DNA from: Phycisphaeraceae bacterium
GTDB taxonomy: Bacteria; Planctomycetota; Phycisphaerae; Phycisphaerales; UBA1924
Direction: 5' to 3'
Assembly (NCBI GenBank): GCA_019636675.1
Contig: JAHBXC010000001.1
Coordinates: forward strand, 62,001 to 126,000
DNA length: 64,000 nucleotides
The notes under the pieces are model-generated. The model saw only the letters and a program-made list of their open reading frames with translations, was not told the origin of the DNA and made no database searches. The position numbers and the translations under genes were made by a program. Of this stretch, positions 35,626 to 43,439 are shown in pieces; the first letter of the stretch is position 1; every line of letters begins with the position of its first letter.

Positions 35626-36030
35626 ATGAAGGAGTTTCTCTTGCACGCGCGCAAATCTGTTAGCAGCATTCTGGTTATTTCGCTCTCCCTGCTTGTCGCC
35701 TTGGGTGTCGGTATTCTTGCTGGAACAAGCCGCCAGGCTCCGGTCGGGAAGCTGAAGTGCACCGAGCTCGTGATCGTCGACGAGAACGGCAACCCTGCAA
35801 TCGTGTTGCGCGCTGTACGCGGACACGGTGTGATTCAACTCTTTGATCCCAAGGGGGCAAAGATGGCGGCAATCGCTGCATCTCCCTCGGGAGGTACGGT
35901 CATGACGGTCGATAAGCTCGAACGACCCGCATTTGCGGTCATCCCGGGAGATGGCGCTGTGAAAGTGAAGGTGGGGGATCATGAAATCGAAGGTCGAACC
36001 GATCGTCGTGTGGACAAGCCAGAGGATTGA
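35626..36030 (+). CDS. Unknown single-pass membrane protein
   Basis: 134 residues. GGAG lies five bases before the ATG. One membrane helix spans about residues 12-33 (ILVISLSLLVALGVGILAG). The outside part has short beta-like repeats (LVIVDENGNPAIVLRA, VIQLFDPKGAKMAAIAAS) and a basic/acidic tail. I do not recognise the family; similar DENGxPxIVL strands occur in some repeat proteins. Base composition is lower in GC than its neighbours. With the next gene it may be a small transferred or accessory unit between comM and the regulator. Confidence 0.55.
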   Translation: MKEFLLHARKSVSSILVISLSLLVALGVGILAGTSRQAPVGKLKCTELVIVDENGNPAIVLRAVRGHGVIQLFDPKGAKMAAIAASPSGGTVMTVDKLERPAFAVIPGDGAVKVKVGDHEIEGRTDRRVDKPED

Positions 36031-36042
36031 TCGTGCGCGCCA

Positions 36043-36642
36043 ATGTTCAGCCGACCCCCTTTCATCCTGTGTACCGTCGCGGGCGCGTCGCTCTCGCTGC
36101 TGCACGGCTGCTGCCGCGACAGGGTGACCGTTCCCATCTGCGGGGCTGAGAGGGGGCTGCAAGCGATGATCGTCAATTGTTCCGGACCAGTCGCCCTTGA
36201 TTTGAGAGTCTCTCTCCGCCACCCCGAGGGAGAACCCGTTGCCCTGGACCATGTTCTGTCGCGGTGCAAGAAAGCTGTTAACAGCCTCACTCAGGACGAA
36301 ATCCGCATACCAAGGGTCTTCGTCCTTCTCTCGCTCGATCCATTCATTCTCGTATCGACACCGCACCGCGGGCCGTATCTCATGCCGCATCATGCTGGGA
36401 TCGGCTTTGATGTGCTGCAATATCTCCAGATCGCGCAAAGCAACACCACGCCGGCATGCATGAACTTCGACTGGCCGCACGGTTTGCGTGTGCTCGATTC
36501 CGTGCCCGTGGACGACATCGACTTCGTGTTGACCGGCAGAGGTGAGACGGTCGGCCGGCACGACGACGCTTCGATCGTGCTCACGCTGCTCGGCGAGCGT
36601 GCGCAGATCCGCGACGGGATGCTGGAGGTGGACCTTCGATAG
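36043..36642 (+). CDS. Unknown putative lipoprotein
   Basis: 199 residues starting 12 bp after the preceding stop, so probably co-transcribed. The N-terminus ends in LLHGC, a lipobox, followed by CRDRVTVPICG. The remainder (VPICGAERGLQAMIVNCSGP, ending DGMLEVDLR) matches nothing I know. Composition is again lower in GC. An alternative start, GTG at 36034, would add three residues. A function cannot be assigned; the envelope is the likely location of both genes. Confidence 0.5.
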   Translation: MFSRPPFILCTVAGASLSLLHGCCRDRVTVPICGAERGLQAMIVNCSGPVALDLRVSLRHPEGEPVALDHVLSRCKKAVNSLTQDEIRIPRVFVLLSLDPFILVSTPHRGPYLMPHHAGIGFDVLQYLQIAQSNTTPACMNFDWPHGLRVLDSVPVDDIDFVLTGRGETVGRHDDASIVLTLLGERAQIRDGMLEVDLR

Positions 36643-36655
36643 CGTTGCCCGGCAC

Positions 36656-36677
36656 GCCGACCGCCACTGTCGGCTTG
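36656..36677. repeat. Single palindrome related to the 41.7-kb cluster (type A half)
   Basis: GCCGAC/GTCGGC hairpin around CGCCACT; shares the exact run CCACTGTCGGCTTG with 41731-41744. It lies between the unknown lipoprotein and the regulator. Confidence 0.5.
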
Positions 36678-36787
36678 TGTGAAATGAAGCGGCATCCGTG
36701 ACCACCTTCGCGCAGGCATATCGCGCCGCGTGTTGCACGCGGCGCGATGCCGGTTGCTGGGGGGTGACGATGGGTCGCGTCGGCCGA

Positions 36788-37369
36788 TCAGTGGATGATC
36801 GACGACGCCTGCTCGATGGCCTCGACGACCTGGCGGATCTGGAAGGGCTTCTTGAGGAAGGTGTCGAAGCCCTGTCCCTTGAGCTGGGCGGCCTGGCCGT
36901 CGGTGAGCTTGCCGCTCATCGCGATGACGCGGGTCATCTGGAGCTCTTCCGAGCGCCGGACGAGCTGGGCGACATGGCGAGAGTCGTTGTTCTCGCCGAT
37001 GTGCAGGTCGAGCAGCAGGACATGGGGCTTGAACTTCTCGCACACGAGCCCTGCCTCGAAGGCGGACGCGGCGGTCTCGACCTCGTAGTTGGCCTGCTCG
37101 GTGAGGATCTTCTTGAGGGTGGCGGTGACCTCGCCGTCGTCGTCGACGATCAGCACTCGCGTCTGGCCCGTGTTCAGGCCGTTGAGCGGGATGCCGTGTT
37201 CCTTCATGAACCGGACGAGTTGCGAGATCGGGATCCGGCGGTCCTTCGAGCCGGGGATGCGGTACCCCTTGAGCTGGCCCGAGTCGAACCACTTGGAAAC
37301 CGTCCGGGGTGCGACATTGCACACCTTCGCGACTTCACCGGTTGTCAGCACATCCTTGCCGAACGGCAT
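36788..37369 (-). CDS. Response regulator with N-terminal excisionase-type HTH
   Basis: 193 residues. Residues 1-60 are a MerR/excisionase-like helix-turn-helix (LTTGEVAKVCNVAPRTVSKWF, then GYRIPGSKDRRIP). Residues ~68-190 are a receiver domain: acidic DDD, phospho-accepting Asp in VLLLDLHIG, Thr/Ser in AMSG, Lys in LKKPF. The DNA-binding domain precedes the receiver, the reverse of ordinary regulators. The chosen start is the ATG at 37369 with GAGGTG upstream; GTG 37375 is an alternative. No histidine kinase is adjacent, so its partner and targets are unknown. Confidence 0.88.
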   Translation of the reverse strand: MPFGKDVLTTGEVAKVCNVAPRTVSKWFDSGQLKGYRIPGSKDRRIPISQLVRFMKEHGIPLNGLNTGQTRVLIVDDDGEVTATLKKILTEQANYEVETAASAFEAGLVCEKFKPHVLLLDLHIGENNDSRHVAQLVRRSEELQMTRVIAMSGKLTDGQAAQLKGQGFDTFLKKPFQIRQVVEAIEQASSIIH

Positions 37370-37585
37370 ACGCACACCTCGTCCGTGGAGCGCGACCAGA
37401 AACCCGCGACACCGTGTTCTCCTCCGAGCACGGCCCGAGCACGCGACTCCAATCGGCGTTGCACGCGCACGAGTTGACGCCTGTGCGTGTTAGGTTGAGA
37501 AGTTCGCCGTATCGGGACCTTGACGCGTGGTTCTCGGTCGCGCGCGCACCACTCCGACAGGGTGTGCGCCCCGCGCGCACGTCCA

Positions 37586-37616
37586 GAAACAAACAACCCG
37601 GCTCGCGGGCCGGGTC
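37586..37616 (-). terminator. Intrinsic terminator downstream of SPOR lipoprotein gene
   Basis: ACCCGGC/GCCGGGT stem followed on the minus strand by TTGTTTGTTT. Confidence 0.7.
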
Positions 37617-37653
37617 GTGGGCGTGTTCGTGAGAAAGCGGATGTCCCGTCGTG

Positions 37654-38517
37654 TTATTCGTTCGCCGACGCGAAGGCGGGCGCGACGAACGAGGATCGGG
37701 CGGTCGCGGCCCCGAGCGCGGCACGCGCCGTGTCGGCTTCCTGCTGGGTCCGGAACGAACCGGCCTGCACGATGTACAGCGGGCGACCCCCGATGCCCTT
37801 GCGCTCCACGATCCGCGGCGTGCCCATCCCAGCGCTCTGGGACTGGCCCGAGAAGCGAGACACCGCGATCCGGGCGTTCTCCATCGACGCGAACGCGCCC
37901 AGCTGCACCGTGTACCCGTGCTGCCCGATCGAGGCGAGCTGGCCGGTGATCGTGGACTTGAGCGACGGGCTCTGGGCGACGCCCTGCGCGATCATGTACT
38001 GGGTGCGCGCACGCTCAGGCCGGTTCATCGCTTCGTACGACTGCCCTGCGAACAGACTGGCGCGGGCCGCTTCGTCGCCCTTGAGCTGGGTCGCGGCGGA
38101 GGTCAGCATGGCCGCCGCTCTGGCGTGGTCGCCCCGGTTCATCGCCAGGAGGCCCAGCCCGGCCTTGGCGCGACCGGCGATCTCGGCGTCGGCGGACCGC
38201 TCGATCTGGCGGAGCCACTGCTCGGCGTCGTCGTGCTGGTTCAGGGCCTGGGCGGAGAGCCCGGCGATGAGGATCGCCCGCTCGCGCTCCGGGCCTGTGG
38301 TCCGAGAAGCGGCGGTCGTCGCGGCGCGATAGGCGATCGAGAAGCGACCCGCCTGGTACTCGGTGATCATCGCGGCGGACGCGTCGCCGTCGAACCCGCG
38401 CGGGTTGGAGGCGATCGCCCCCTGGTCGGCGCCCGAGGAGCAGCCGACGAGCGACGGGCCGGCGGCCAGCAGGCACGCCAGCACGGATAGGGTGACGAAC
38501 TTGGGCGTGGAACTCAT
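37654..38517 (-). CDS. Lipoprotein with TPR-like region and SPOR domain
   Basis: 287 residues. The start at 38517 (MSSTPKF) gives a lipoprotein signal, lipobox LVGC at about 26. TPR-like helices follow (residues ~55-195). The C-terminal SPOR domain (about 205-280) has YTVQLGAFASMENA and YIVQAGSFRTQQEAD. SPOR domains bind denuded peptidoglycan glycans at division sites, so a role in septal wall work in the envelope is likely. It follows the acyl-CoA ligase gene by ~85 bp in the same direction. Longer upstream frames would hide the lipobox and are rejected. Confidence 0.87.
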   Translation of the reverse strand: MSSTPKFVTLSVLACLLAAGPSLVGCSSGADQGAIASNPRGFDGDASAAMITEYQAGRFSIAYRAATTAASRTTGPERERAILIAGLSAQALNQHDDAEQWLRQIERSADAEIAGRAKAGLGLLAMNRGDHARAAAMLTSAATQLKGDEAARASLFAGQSYEAMNRPERARTQYMIAQGVAQSPSLKSTITGQLASIGQHGYTVQLGAFASMENARIAVSRFSGQSQSAGMGTPRIVERKGIGGRPLYIVQAGSFRTQQEADTARAALGAATARSSFVAPAFASANE

Positions 38518-38602
38518 GACAACCTCTCTCGACGCGTTGGAAGGGGATTCCTGTCCGAGAAGCATCGTCCAACCGGAGGGTCCGCCTTGATCCGATCTCG
38601 CG

Positions 38603-40111
38603 TCACGGCTCCTGGAAGCTCGGCTCGACCAGGTAGTCCTTCAGCGCCCGGCGGAGGACCTTCCCGGTGGGGCCCTTGGGCAGGTCGTCCATCATCCGGA
38701 CCTGCGCAGGGACCTTGTAGTTCGCGATCCGCTCGCGGCACCACTGGCGCAACTCCTTCTCCGTCGCCGACATGCCCTCGCGCAGCTTCACGAACGCCAC
38801 GGGGACCTCGCCTCGCATGTCGTCGCGCATGCCGATCACGCCGGACATCTCCACCGAGGGGTGGAGGTTCAGCGCCTCCTCGATCTCGCGCGGGAAGACG
38901 TTCTCCCCCCCGATGATGAGCATCTCCTTGATGCGCCCGGTGATGTAGAGGTGCCCGTCGTCGTCCAGACGCCCCATGTCGCCCGTGCGGAACCAGCCCT
39001 GTTCGTCAAAGGCGGCCCTCGTGTCGTCGGGGAGCTTCCAGTAGCCCCCGAAGATGTTGGGGCCGGCGATGCGGACCTCGCCGTCGGCGTTGGGCGGCAG
39101 GTCTCGGCCGGTGTCCATGTCGACGATGCGCTGGCGCACGCCCGGGATGGGCCTGCCCACGGAGTGCTTCTTGTACTCGTGGGGGCGGCACCAGTTGGTC
39201 ACCGGCGAGGTCTCGGTCAGCCCGTAGCCCTCGGCGATCCGCTTGCCGAAGCGCTCCTCGAAGCGCGAGGTTATCGCCTCCGGCAGGGGCTCGCCGCCCG
39301 ACACGAGAAACTTGATCGAATCGAAGTCGTCCGACTTCGCCTGCTTCACGCTCAGCAGCGCGCCGTACATCGTCGGGATCGCGACGAACAGCGTGGGTCG
39401 GTGCTCGCGGATCAGCCGAACGATGTTCGCCGGGACGAACTTCGCGCTGTAGATCACCTTGCACCCGACGGTCAGCGGCAGCAGCGTCAGCACCGTCAGC
39501 CCGAACGAGTGGCACTGGGGCAGAACGCCCACGAGCGAGTCGCTCGAATCGAAGTCGGCCCACTCGACGCACTGGGCGACATTGCTGCCGAGGTTCTTGT
39601 GGGTGAGCACGACGCCCTTGGGCCTGCCGCTGGTGGCGCTGGTGTAGAGCAGCACCGCGGGGTCGTCTTCGGACTTGCCCACGCCGCGCAGGGAGGGCCA
39701 GCGCGGGCGGGGCACCCGCTTCATGTTCAGGTCTTCGATCTTGAGGTAGTTCACGCCCGTGGGGATGGCGCCGCCGGTGGCGACATAGTCGAGCATGGGC
39801 TGCACGGTGACGATGGTGTCCGTCTCGCAGTTCTCGACGACATACTGCAGCTCGTCGCGGCGCAGCAGGAAGTTGAGGGGCACGACGGTCTTGCCGAGGA
39901 TCCACCCGGCGAGCATGGCGGCCGGGGCGAGCCCGCTGGTGGGGAGCATGATGCCGACGGTGTCGGTCTTGCAGCGGTCTTCGAGGGCGTCGGCGATGTG
40001 GAAAGCGGCGACGAGGATCTCGATGCCGCGCCACTTCTTGAAGTCGTCGATCGCGACCACGGAGAGGGGGTGGGTGGCGAGCCGACGGAGGATGGGCCAG
40101 TGCAGACTCAT
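38603..40111 (-). CDS. Long-chain acyl-CoA ligase (AMP-binding)
   Basis: 502 residues. The adenylate-forming superfamily motifs are in order: TSATSGRPKGVVLTH (P-loop), IPTMYGALL, GYGLTETSP, GWFRTGDMG and the catalytic Lys in PKGPTGKVL near the end. It activates fatty or aromatic acids as CoA thioesters. Substrate cannot be fixed; the GYGLTET and length fit fatty acyl-CoA synthetases such as FadD relatives. Start ATG 40111 (MSLHWP) was chosen; an upstream ATG (40129) would add six residues. Neither has a good ribosome site. Confidence 0.9.
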   Translation of the reverse strand: MSLHWPILRRLATHPLSVVAIDDFKKWRGIEILVAAFHIADALEDRCKTDTVGIMLPTSGLAPAAMLAGWILGKTVVPLNFLLRRDELQYVVENCETDTIVTVQPMLDYVATGGAIPTGVNYLKIEDLNMKRVPRPRWPSLRGVGKSEDDPAVLLYTSATSGRPKGVVLTHKNLGSNVAQCVEWADFDSSDSLVGVLPQCHSFGLTVLTLLPLTVGCKVIYSAKFVPANIVRLIREHRPTLFVAIPTMYGALLSVKQAKSDDFDSIKFLVSGGEPLPEAITSRFEERFGKRIAEGYGLTETSPVTNWCRPHEYKKHSVGRPIPGVRQRIVDMDTGRDLPPNADGEVRIAGPNIFGGYWKLPDDTRAAFDEQGWFRTGDMGRLDDDGHLYITGRIKEMLIIGGENVFPREIEEALNLHPSVEMSGVIGMRDDMRGEVPVAFVKLREGMSATEKELRQWCRERIANYKVPAQVRMMDDLPKGPTGKVLRRALKDYLVEPSFQEP

Positions 40112-40175
40112 GCGCCGACGATACCCCATCTTCGCGCCGGGCGGCCAGAGCGCGGCCCCCCCGAAAAACGGCAAC

Positions 40176-40200
40176 GCCCGCGACGGTGATCGTCGCGGGC
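40176..40200 (-). terminator. Putative terminator downstream of tRNA-Leu
   Basis: Perfect stem GCCCGCGAC/GTCGCGGGC. On the minus strand a short T-run (complement of 40164-40168) follows after 7 nt, so termination is only probable. Confidence 0.5.
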
Positions 40201-40209
40201 GAGCGTGAA

Positions 40210-40295
40210 TGCCCAGGAGAGGACTCGAACCTCCACCCCGTTTAACCAGGACCAGCACCTCAAGCTGGCGCGTCTGCCAATTCCGCCACCTGGGC
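40210..40295 (-). tRNA. tRNA-Leu (GAG anticodon)
   Basis: 86 nt class II. Acceptor GCCCAGG/CCTGGGC with A73; D-arm with TTGGCAGA; anticodon stem CCAGC/GCTGG enclosing TTGAGGT, anticodon GAG; variable arm of about 17 nt; T-loop TTCGAGT. No CCA is encoded. It is the normal-length comparator for the odd leucine-type tRNA at 2008. Confidence 0.97.
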
Positions 40296-40464
40296 TTCGG
40301 ATCGCACGAGACCGGGACGAATCCCGGGGGCTCCTGCGGAGGGGCGGGAGTATACCCGGGAGGCAGGGGGAGTCGAATGGGAGGGGCGCGAGGCGAGTTC
40401 CAGACCGATCAGAGCCGCGGCCGGGAGGACGCGGCTCGAAGCGTGCGTGGTGCGTTGATGCGCG

Positions 40465-41598
40465 TCACCGCCTGCGTCGTATCGCGCCCAACGCCGCGAT
40501 ACTCAGCAGCGCGGGAACACCGGGAGATGGGATAGCCGCGGCCAGCCGCAGCGTGAATAGGCCCGAGGTGGGCGATGCGAACCCGTAGCGGCCGAGTTCA
40601 GAGGTGCTCAGCGCGAAGAACGCCTGCGACGGCATCAGCAGACGGAGATTGTGCCGGAACTCCAGCTCTCCCTCGCGCCAGGTCTCCGTCCACTCACGCC
40701 CACCGCCGACGGTGTCGAGCAGACCCCATGGGCTCTGCACATCCGGGTAGCTCCCGACATCCAAGGGCCGGTGCTGTCCGTCGGGCCACTGGTTCGGCGT
40801 GCCCCCGTTGGTCTCCCCGCCCAGCGCGGGGTCGCCGGGGATGGGTGTCTGGTCGCTCGAATGGCCGTAGAGCCAGTACCCGCCCTCGTCCTCACCGTGG
40901 CGGTTGGGGTCGTAATAAGTCGCCTTGATCAATTCGTCCATCGACGGGATCCAGAACCGCGACCCCGGTGAATGTGAGTCCTGATCGGTACTGTAAGAAA
41001 CTCCTTTGGGCCCATCCGGCACGCGCACGAAGGTCGAGGTGTCGTACACGCCGGTCTCGAAGTCGGCGCTGGTGACCTCGCTCGCCGGCTTCGCGCCGTT
41101 GTGCAGCCAGTTGACCATGCGCGCGAAGAAGTGCCAGCTCGAGGTCGCCGGCTGATCCGCGCGCGACTGATCCAGCGTGAACCTCGCCACGCCGCCCGGG
41201 GCGCCCGCGAACTGGATCGGGCTCGGGAGCGGCGGCGCGAGGTGCGGCACGAGCTCATCGGGCGTGCCGATGGCGAGCCGGAAGTTGGTCGGAAGGACCG
41301 GCGCATAGGCCTGCACGAACTCGAAGTACTGCCCCCAGGTCACCTCCGTGGTGGAGATGCGGTACTCGTAGTCGACGCTCGCGACCGGGCGCGTGGGCCC
41401 GGGGTTCTGCGGCGTGGTGAGCCAGTTCGGCACGATCGCGGGCGCGTTGCCGACATCGCCGATCGTGCTGAAGGTCCAATTGTGCTCCTGCGTGAACCGC
41501 AGGTGCTGGTTGTTGGCCGCGCCCCCGGAGCCCTGCGCAACGACGACCGACGCGCACGCGAGCACGCCGACAACAGAACCACACGAACGGATCTTCAC
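40465..41598 (-). CDS. Secreted FGE-sulfatase-like protein with PxPG-CTERM signal
   Basis: 377 residues. Signal peptide to about residue 21 (VVVAQ). The body resembles the formylglycine-generating-enzyme fold: YRISTTEVTWGQYFEFVQAY, then RFWIPSMDELIKATYY, ending in a WGLLDTVGGGREWTET region. FGE-type domains in such secreted proteins are usually structural or binding rather than enzymatic; the copper-binding Cys pair is not evident. The C-terminus has IPSPG, hydrophobic ALLSIAALGAI and RRRR, the exosortase signal. It is one of three such targets here. Confidence 0.82.
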   Translation of the reverse strand: MKIRSCGSVVGVLACASVVVAQGSGGAANNQHLRFTQEHNWTFSTIGDVGNAPAIVPNWLTTPQNPGPTRPVASVDYEYRISTTEVTWGQYFEFVQAYAPVLPTNFRLAIGTPDELVPHLAPPLPSPIQFAGAPGGVARFTLDQSRADQPATSSWHFFARMVNWLHNGAKPASEVTSADFETGVYDTSTFVRVPDGPKGVSYSTDQDSHSPGSRFWIPSMDELIKATYYDPNRHGEDEGGYWLYGHSSDQTPIPGDPALGGETNGGTPNQWPDGQHRPLDVGSYPDVQSPWGLLDTVGGGREWTETWREGELEFRHNLRLLMPSQAFFALSTSELGRYGFASPTSGLFTLRLAAAIPSPGVPALLSIAALGAIRRRR

Positions 41599-41727
41599 GG
41601 CGACGCTCCTCGGAACGGAGTGACTCGATCAACGCGGCCCCCGAAGGGCGCGTTCTGTGCGTCCGCAATGTACCGGAAACGCGGGCGGATTGGAAGGTCT
41701 GAGAACCGGAAAGTTGCGAAATTCTGG

Positions 41728-41758
41728 GTGCCACTGTCGGCTTGCCGGCAGTGCTACC
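41728..41758. repeat. Palindrome type A, copy 1
   Basis: Hairpin CACTGTCGGC/GCCGGCAGTG flanked by GTGC and CTACC. Inverted relative to 41838-41866. Confidence 0.75.
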
Positions 41759-41837
41759 CCTTCTCCCTTTCTCGATCTGCCGCTCGTGCATCACCTCGAA
41801 ACTGACCCGGTGCACTCCGAGGCATGGAGGAGACGGA

Positions 41838-41866
41838 GCACTGTCGGCAAGCCGACAGTGGCACCC
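41838..41866. repeat. Palindrome type A, copy 2
   Basis: Perfect CACTGTCGGC/GCCGACAGTG arms followed by GCACC. Pairs with copy 1 at 80 bp distance in opposite orientation, a REPIN-like arrangement. Confidence 0.75.
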
Positions 41867-41897
41867 GGATCATCTCTCTCTCTCTCTCTCCGCTCCG

Positions 41898-41926
41898 GTG
41901 CCACCACACAAAGTGTGGTGCCTACC
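41898..41926. repeat. Palindrome type B, copy 1
   Basis: GGTGCC, then ACCACAC-AAA-GTGTGGT, then GCCTACC. Same outer frame as type A but with a different hairpin sequence. Confidence 0.75.
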
Positions 41927-41985
41927 CCTCCTCCCCCTTCTCGATCTGAGGAAGACTGAGAGACGGAAAGAGGAAGCCCCAAGAG

Positions 41986-42015
41986 GGTGTAGCACCACAC
42001 TTCGTGTGGTGGCGC
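41986..42015. repeat. Palindrome type B, copy 2
   Basis: GTGTAGC, then ACCACAC-TTC-GTGTGGT, then GGCGCC. Inverted partner of the 41898 copy. Confidence 0.75.
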
Positions 42016-42044
42016 CGGAGGAAGAGTGAGAGAGTAGAGAAGAG

Positions 42045-42142
42045 AAAGGCAGAGATTGGGGAGAGAAGCCGGAGGTTGGGTAGCCCTCCCCTGGCCCCTC
42101 CGATCTCGCTGCGCTCCACAGGAGGGGGAGCGGAGAGGAGGG
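42045..42142. repeat. Dispersed palindromic element, type C, second copy
   Basis: Purine-rich lead with GAAGCC, GGGTAGCCCTC, then CCCCTCC-GATCTCGCTGCGCTCCACA-GGAGGGG. It aligns over about 100 bp with the 26690 copy, and its stem bases have changed on both sides to keep pairing. Confidence 0.7.
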
Positions 42143-42166
42143 GGAGCCGATCCCGAGAAGGCCCAC

Positions 42167-42901
42167 TCACGCCAGCCAGCGCCCGCCGTCGAGGCGGATG
42201 GTTTCGCCGGTGATGTAGGTCGCGTCGAGCGTGAGCCAGCGCACGGCCTTTGCCGCGTCTTCGGGGGTCCCGGCGCGCCGCAGGGGCACTCGCTTCAGGT
42301 ACGCCTCCTGCGCGTCGCGGTCCGACTCGTACCCCTCGTCGGGCCACGCCACGACGCCCGGTGCGATCGCGTTCACGCGCACGCGCGGCGCCAGGTCGCG
42401 CGCCAGCGTGCGCACCATCTCGATCAACGCCGCCTTCGACATCGAATACGGCGCAAAGTCTTTGCGAGGGCGCCCCGTCGCGTGCATGTCGGCCATCGCG
42501 ACGACGGCGCCGCCCCCGGGGAGCGCCGATTCGCGCAGTCGAGCGGCGAGCGCGCGGGTCAGCAGCAGGGGGGCCAGCGCGTTCACGCGGTAGTGTCGCA
42601 GCGCGTCCTCGGCGCTCAGCGACGTCAGCGGCGTCGGCCCATACACCGACGCGTTGTGCACCAGCACATCGACGCGCGAGAGTTCCGTGGGAAGCGACAC
42701 GCCCACGCGTTCGACATCGTCGAGGTTGTCGAGATCGAGGGGGACGGCGCGCCCGTTCAGCTCCCGCGCGAGCGCGTGGGCCTCTTCCTCGCTGTCGCGG
42801 TAGGTCAGGACGACCTCGCAGCCGGCGCCGGCCAGTTCCCGGCAGATGGCGGCGCCGACGCGCTTCGCCCCCCCGGTCACGATCGCGACCGGGCGGCTCA
42901 C
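42167..42901 (-). CDS. Short-chain dehydrogenase/reductase (pteridine-reductase-like)
   Basis: 244 residues, starting with GTG 42901. Rossmann motif TGGAKRVGAA (residues 9-18), NAS in HNASVYGP, and the active-site Tyr-x3-Lys as YSMSK. The TGGxxRxG form and length resemble pteridine reductase / FolM-type SDRs that can reduce dihydrofolate-like substrates. Substrate is not certain. The start overlaps the upstream gene's stop (GTGA, 4 bp), so the two are translated together. The gene ends next to the type C repeat. Confidence 0.87.
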   Translation of the reverse strand: MSRPVAIVTGGAKRVGAAICRELAGAGCEVVLTYRDSEEEAHALARELNGRAVPLDLDNLDDVERVGVSLPTELSRVDVLVHNASVYGPTPLTSLSAEDALRHYRVNALAPLLLTRALAARLRESALPGGGAVVAMADMHATGRPRKDFAPYSMSKAALIEMVRTLARDLAPRVRVNAIAPGVVAWPDEGYESDRDAQEAYLKRVPLRRAGTPEDAAKAVRWLTLDATYITGETIRLDGGRWLA

Positions 42902-43197
42902 TGGCCCGGGCCCCGGGTCTTGGCGCTGGGGTCGTCGTCGTCGTCGAGTGGTGGCGGCCCGTCGTCGGGGGATCGTCTGGATGGGGCGACGGCCATGCGT
43001 CGCCCGGCTTCGGCCCAGGCGTCGGTGAGGCGGGTGGGCTCGTGGGTGACGCGCTCTCGACGCAGGCGCGACCGCCGCTTGATAGTGAGCAGCGCGACCA
43101 TCGCGACGAACAGGACCAGGACGCCTGTCAGCCAGACAAGGAGGGTGACGGCGCGCACTACCTCGTCTGCGTCTGGGGTGGTCGCGGCGGCGAACAT
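42898..43197 (-). CDS. Small single-pass membrane protein
   Basis: 99 residues from ATG 43197 (MFAAATTP). One membrane helix (about residues 15-37, AVTLLVWLTGVLVLFVAMVALL) then a basic segment (KRRSRLRRER) and an acidic proline-rich tail with DDDDD. Function not recognised. The start could also be at 43227, ten residues upstream. It overlaps the SDR gene by 4 bp, which argues that it is real. Confidence 0.6.
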   Translation of the reverse strand: MFAAATTPDADEVVRAVTLLVWLTGVLVLFVAMVALLTIKRRSRLRRERVTHEPTRLTDAWAEAGRRMAVAPSRRSPDDGPPPLDDDDDPSAKTRGPGQ

Positions 43198-43439
43198 CGT
43201 GGAAGCGTACACGACCCGACCGGGCACGGGAACAGCCGGGCCGACGGGGGCGTCTTATGGGTCGGACGCCGCCGGAGGGCGGGTCGTGCCGACTGGCGAG
43301 ACCGGGTCGGAACTTGCGTCTCCACGGGGCCTTGAGAGGGCCTTGGGGGGTGTCCGATGCAGGAATGCGGGTCAATCCCTCGTGGAGCGTGGGAGGGCCC
43401 AGGCGCGGCCTTGCAGCCGCGACCGGCACGATCTGTAGG

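Larger units (their letters stand above)
41599..42166. other. Gene-free interval filled with palindromic repeats
   Basis: 568 bp with no coding signal. It carries four short palindromes in two pairs, a (TC)9 run at 41873-41890 and a type C element, listed separately. Confidence 0.7.

Noticed and set aside
41873..41890. (TC)9 run as a phase-variation tract
   Set aside because: It lies in gene-free DNA with no start codon or promoter spacing that it could switch.
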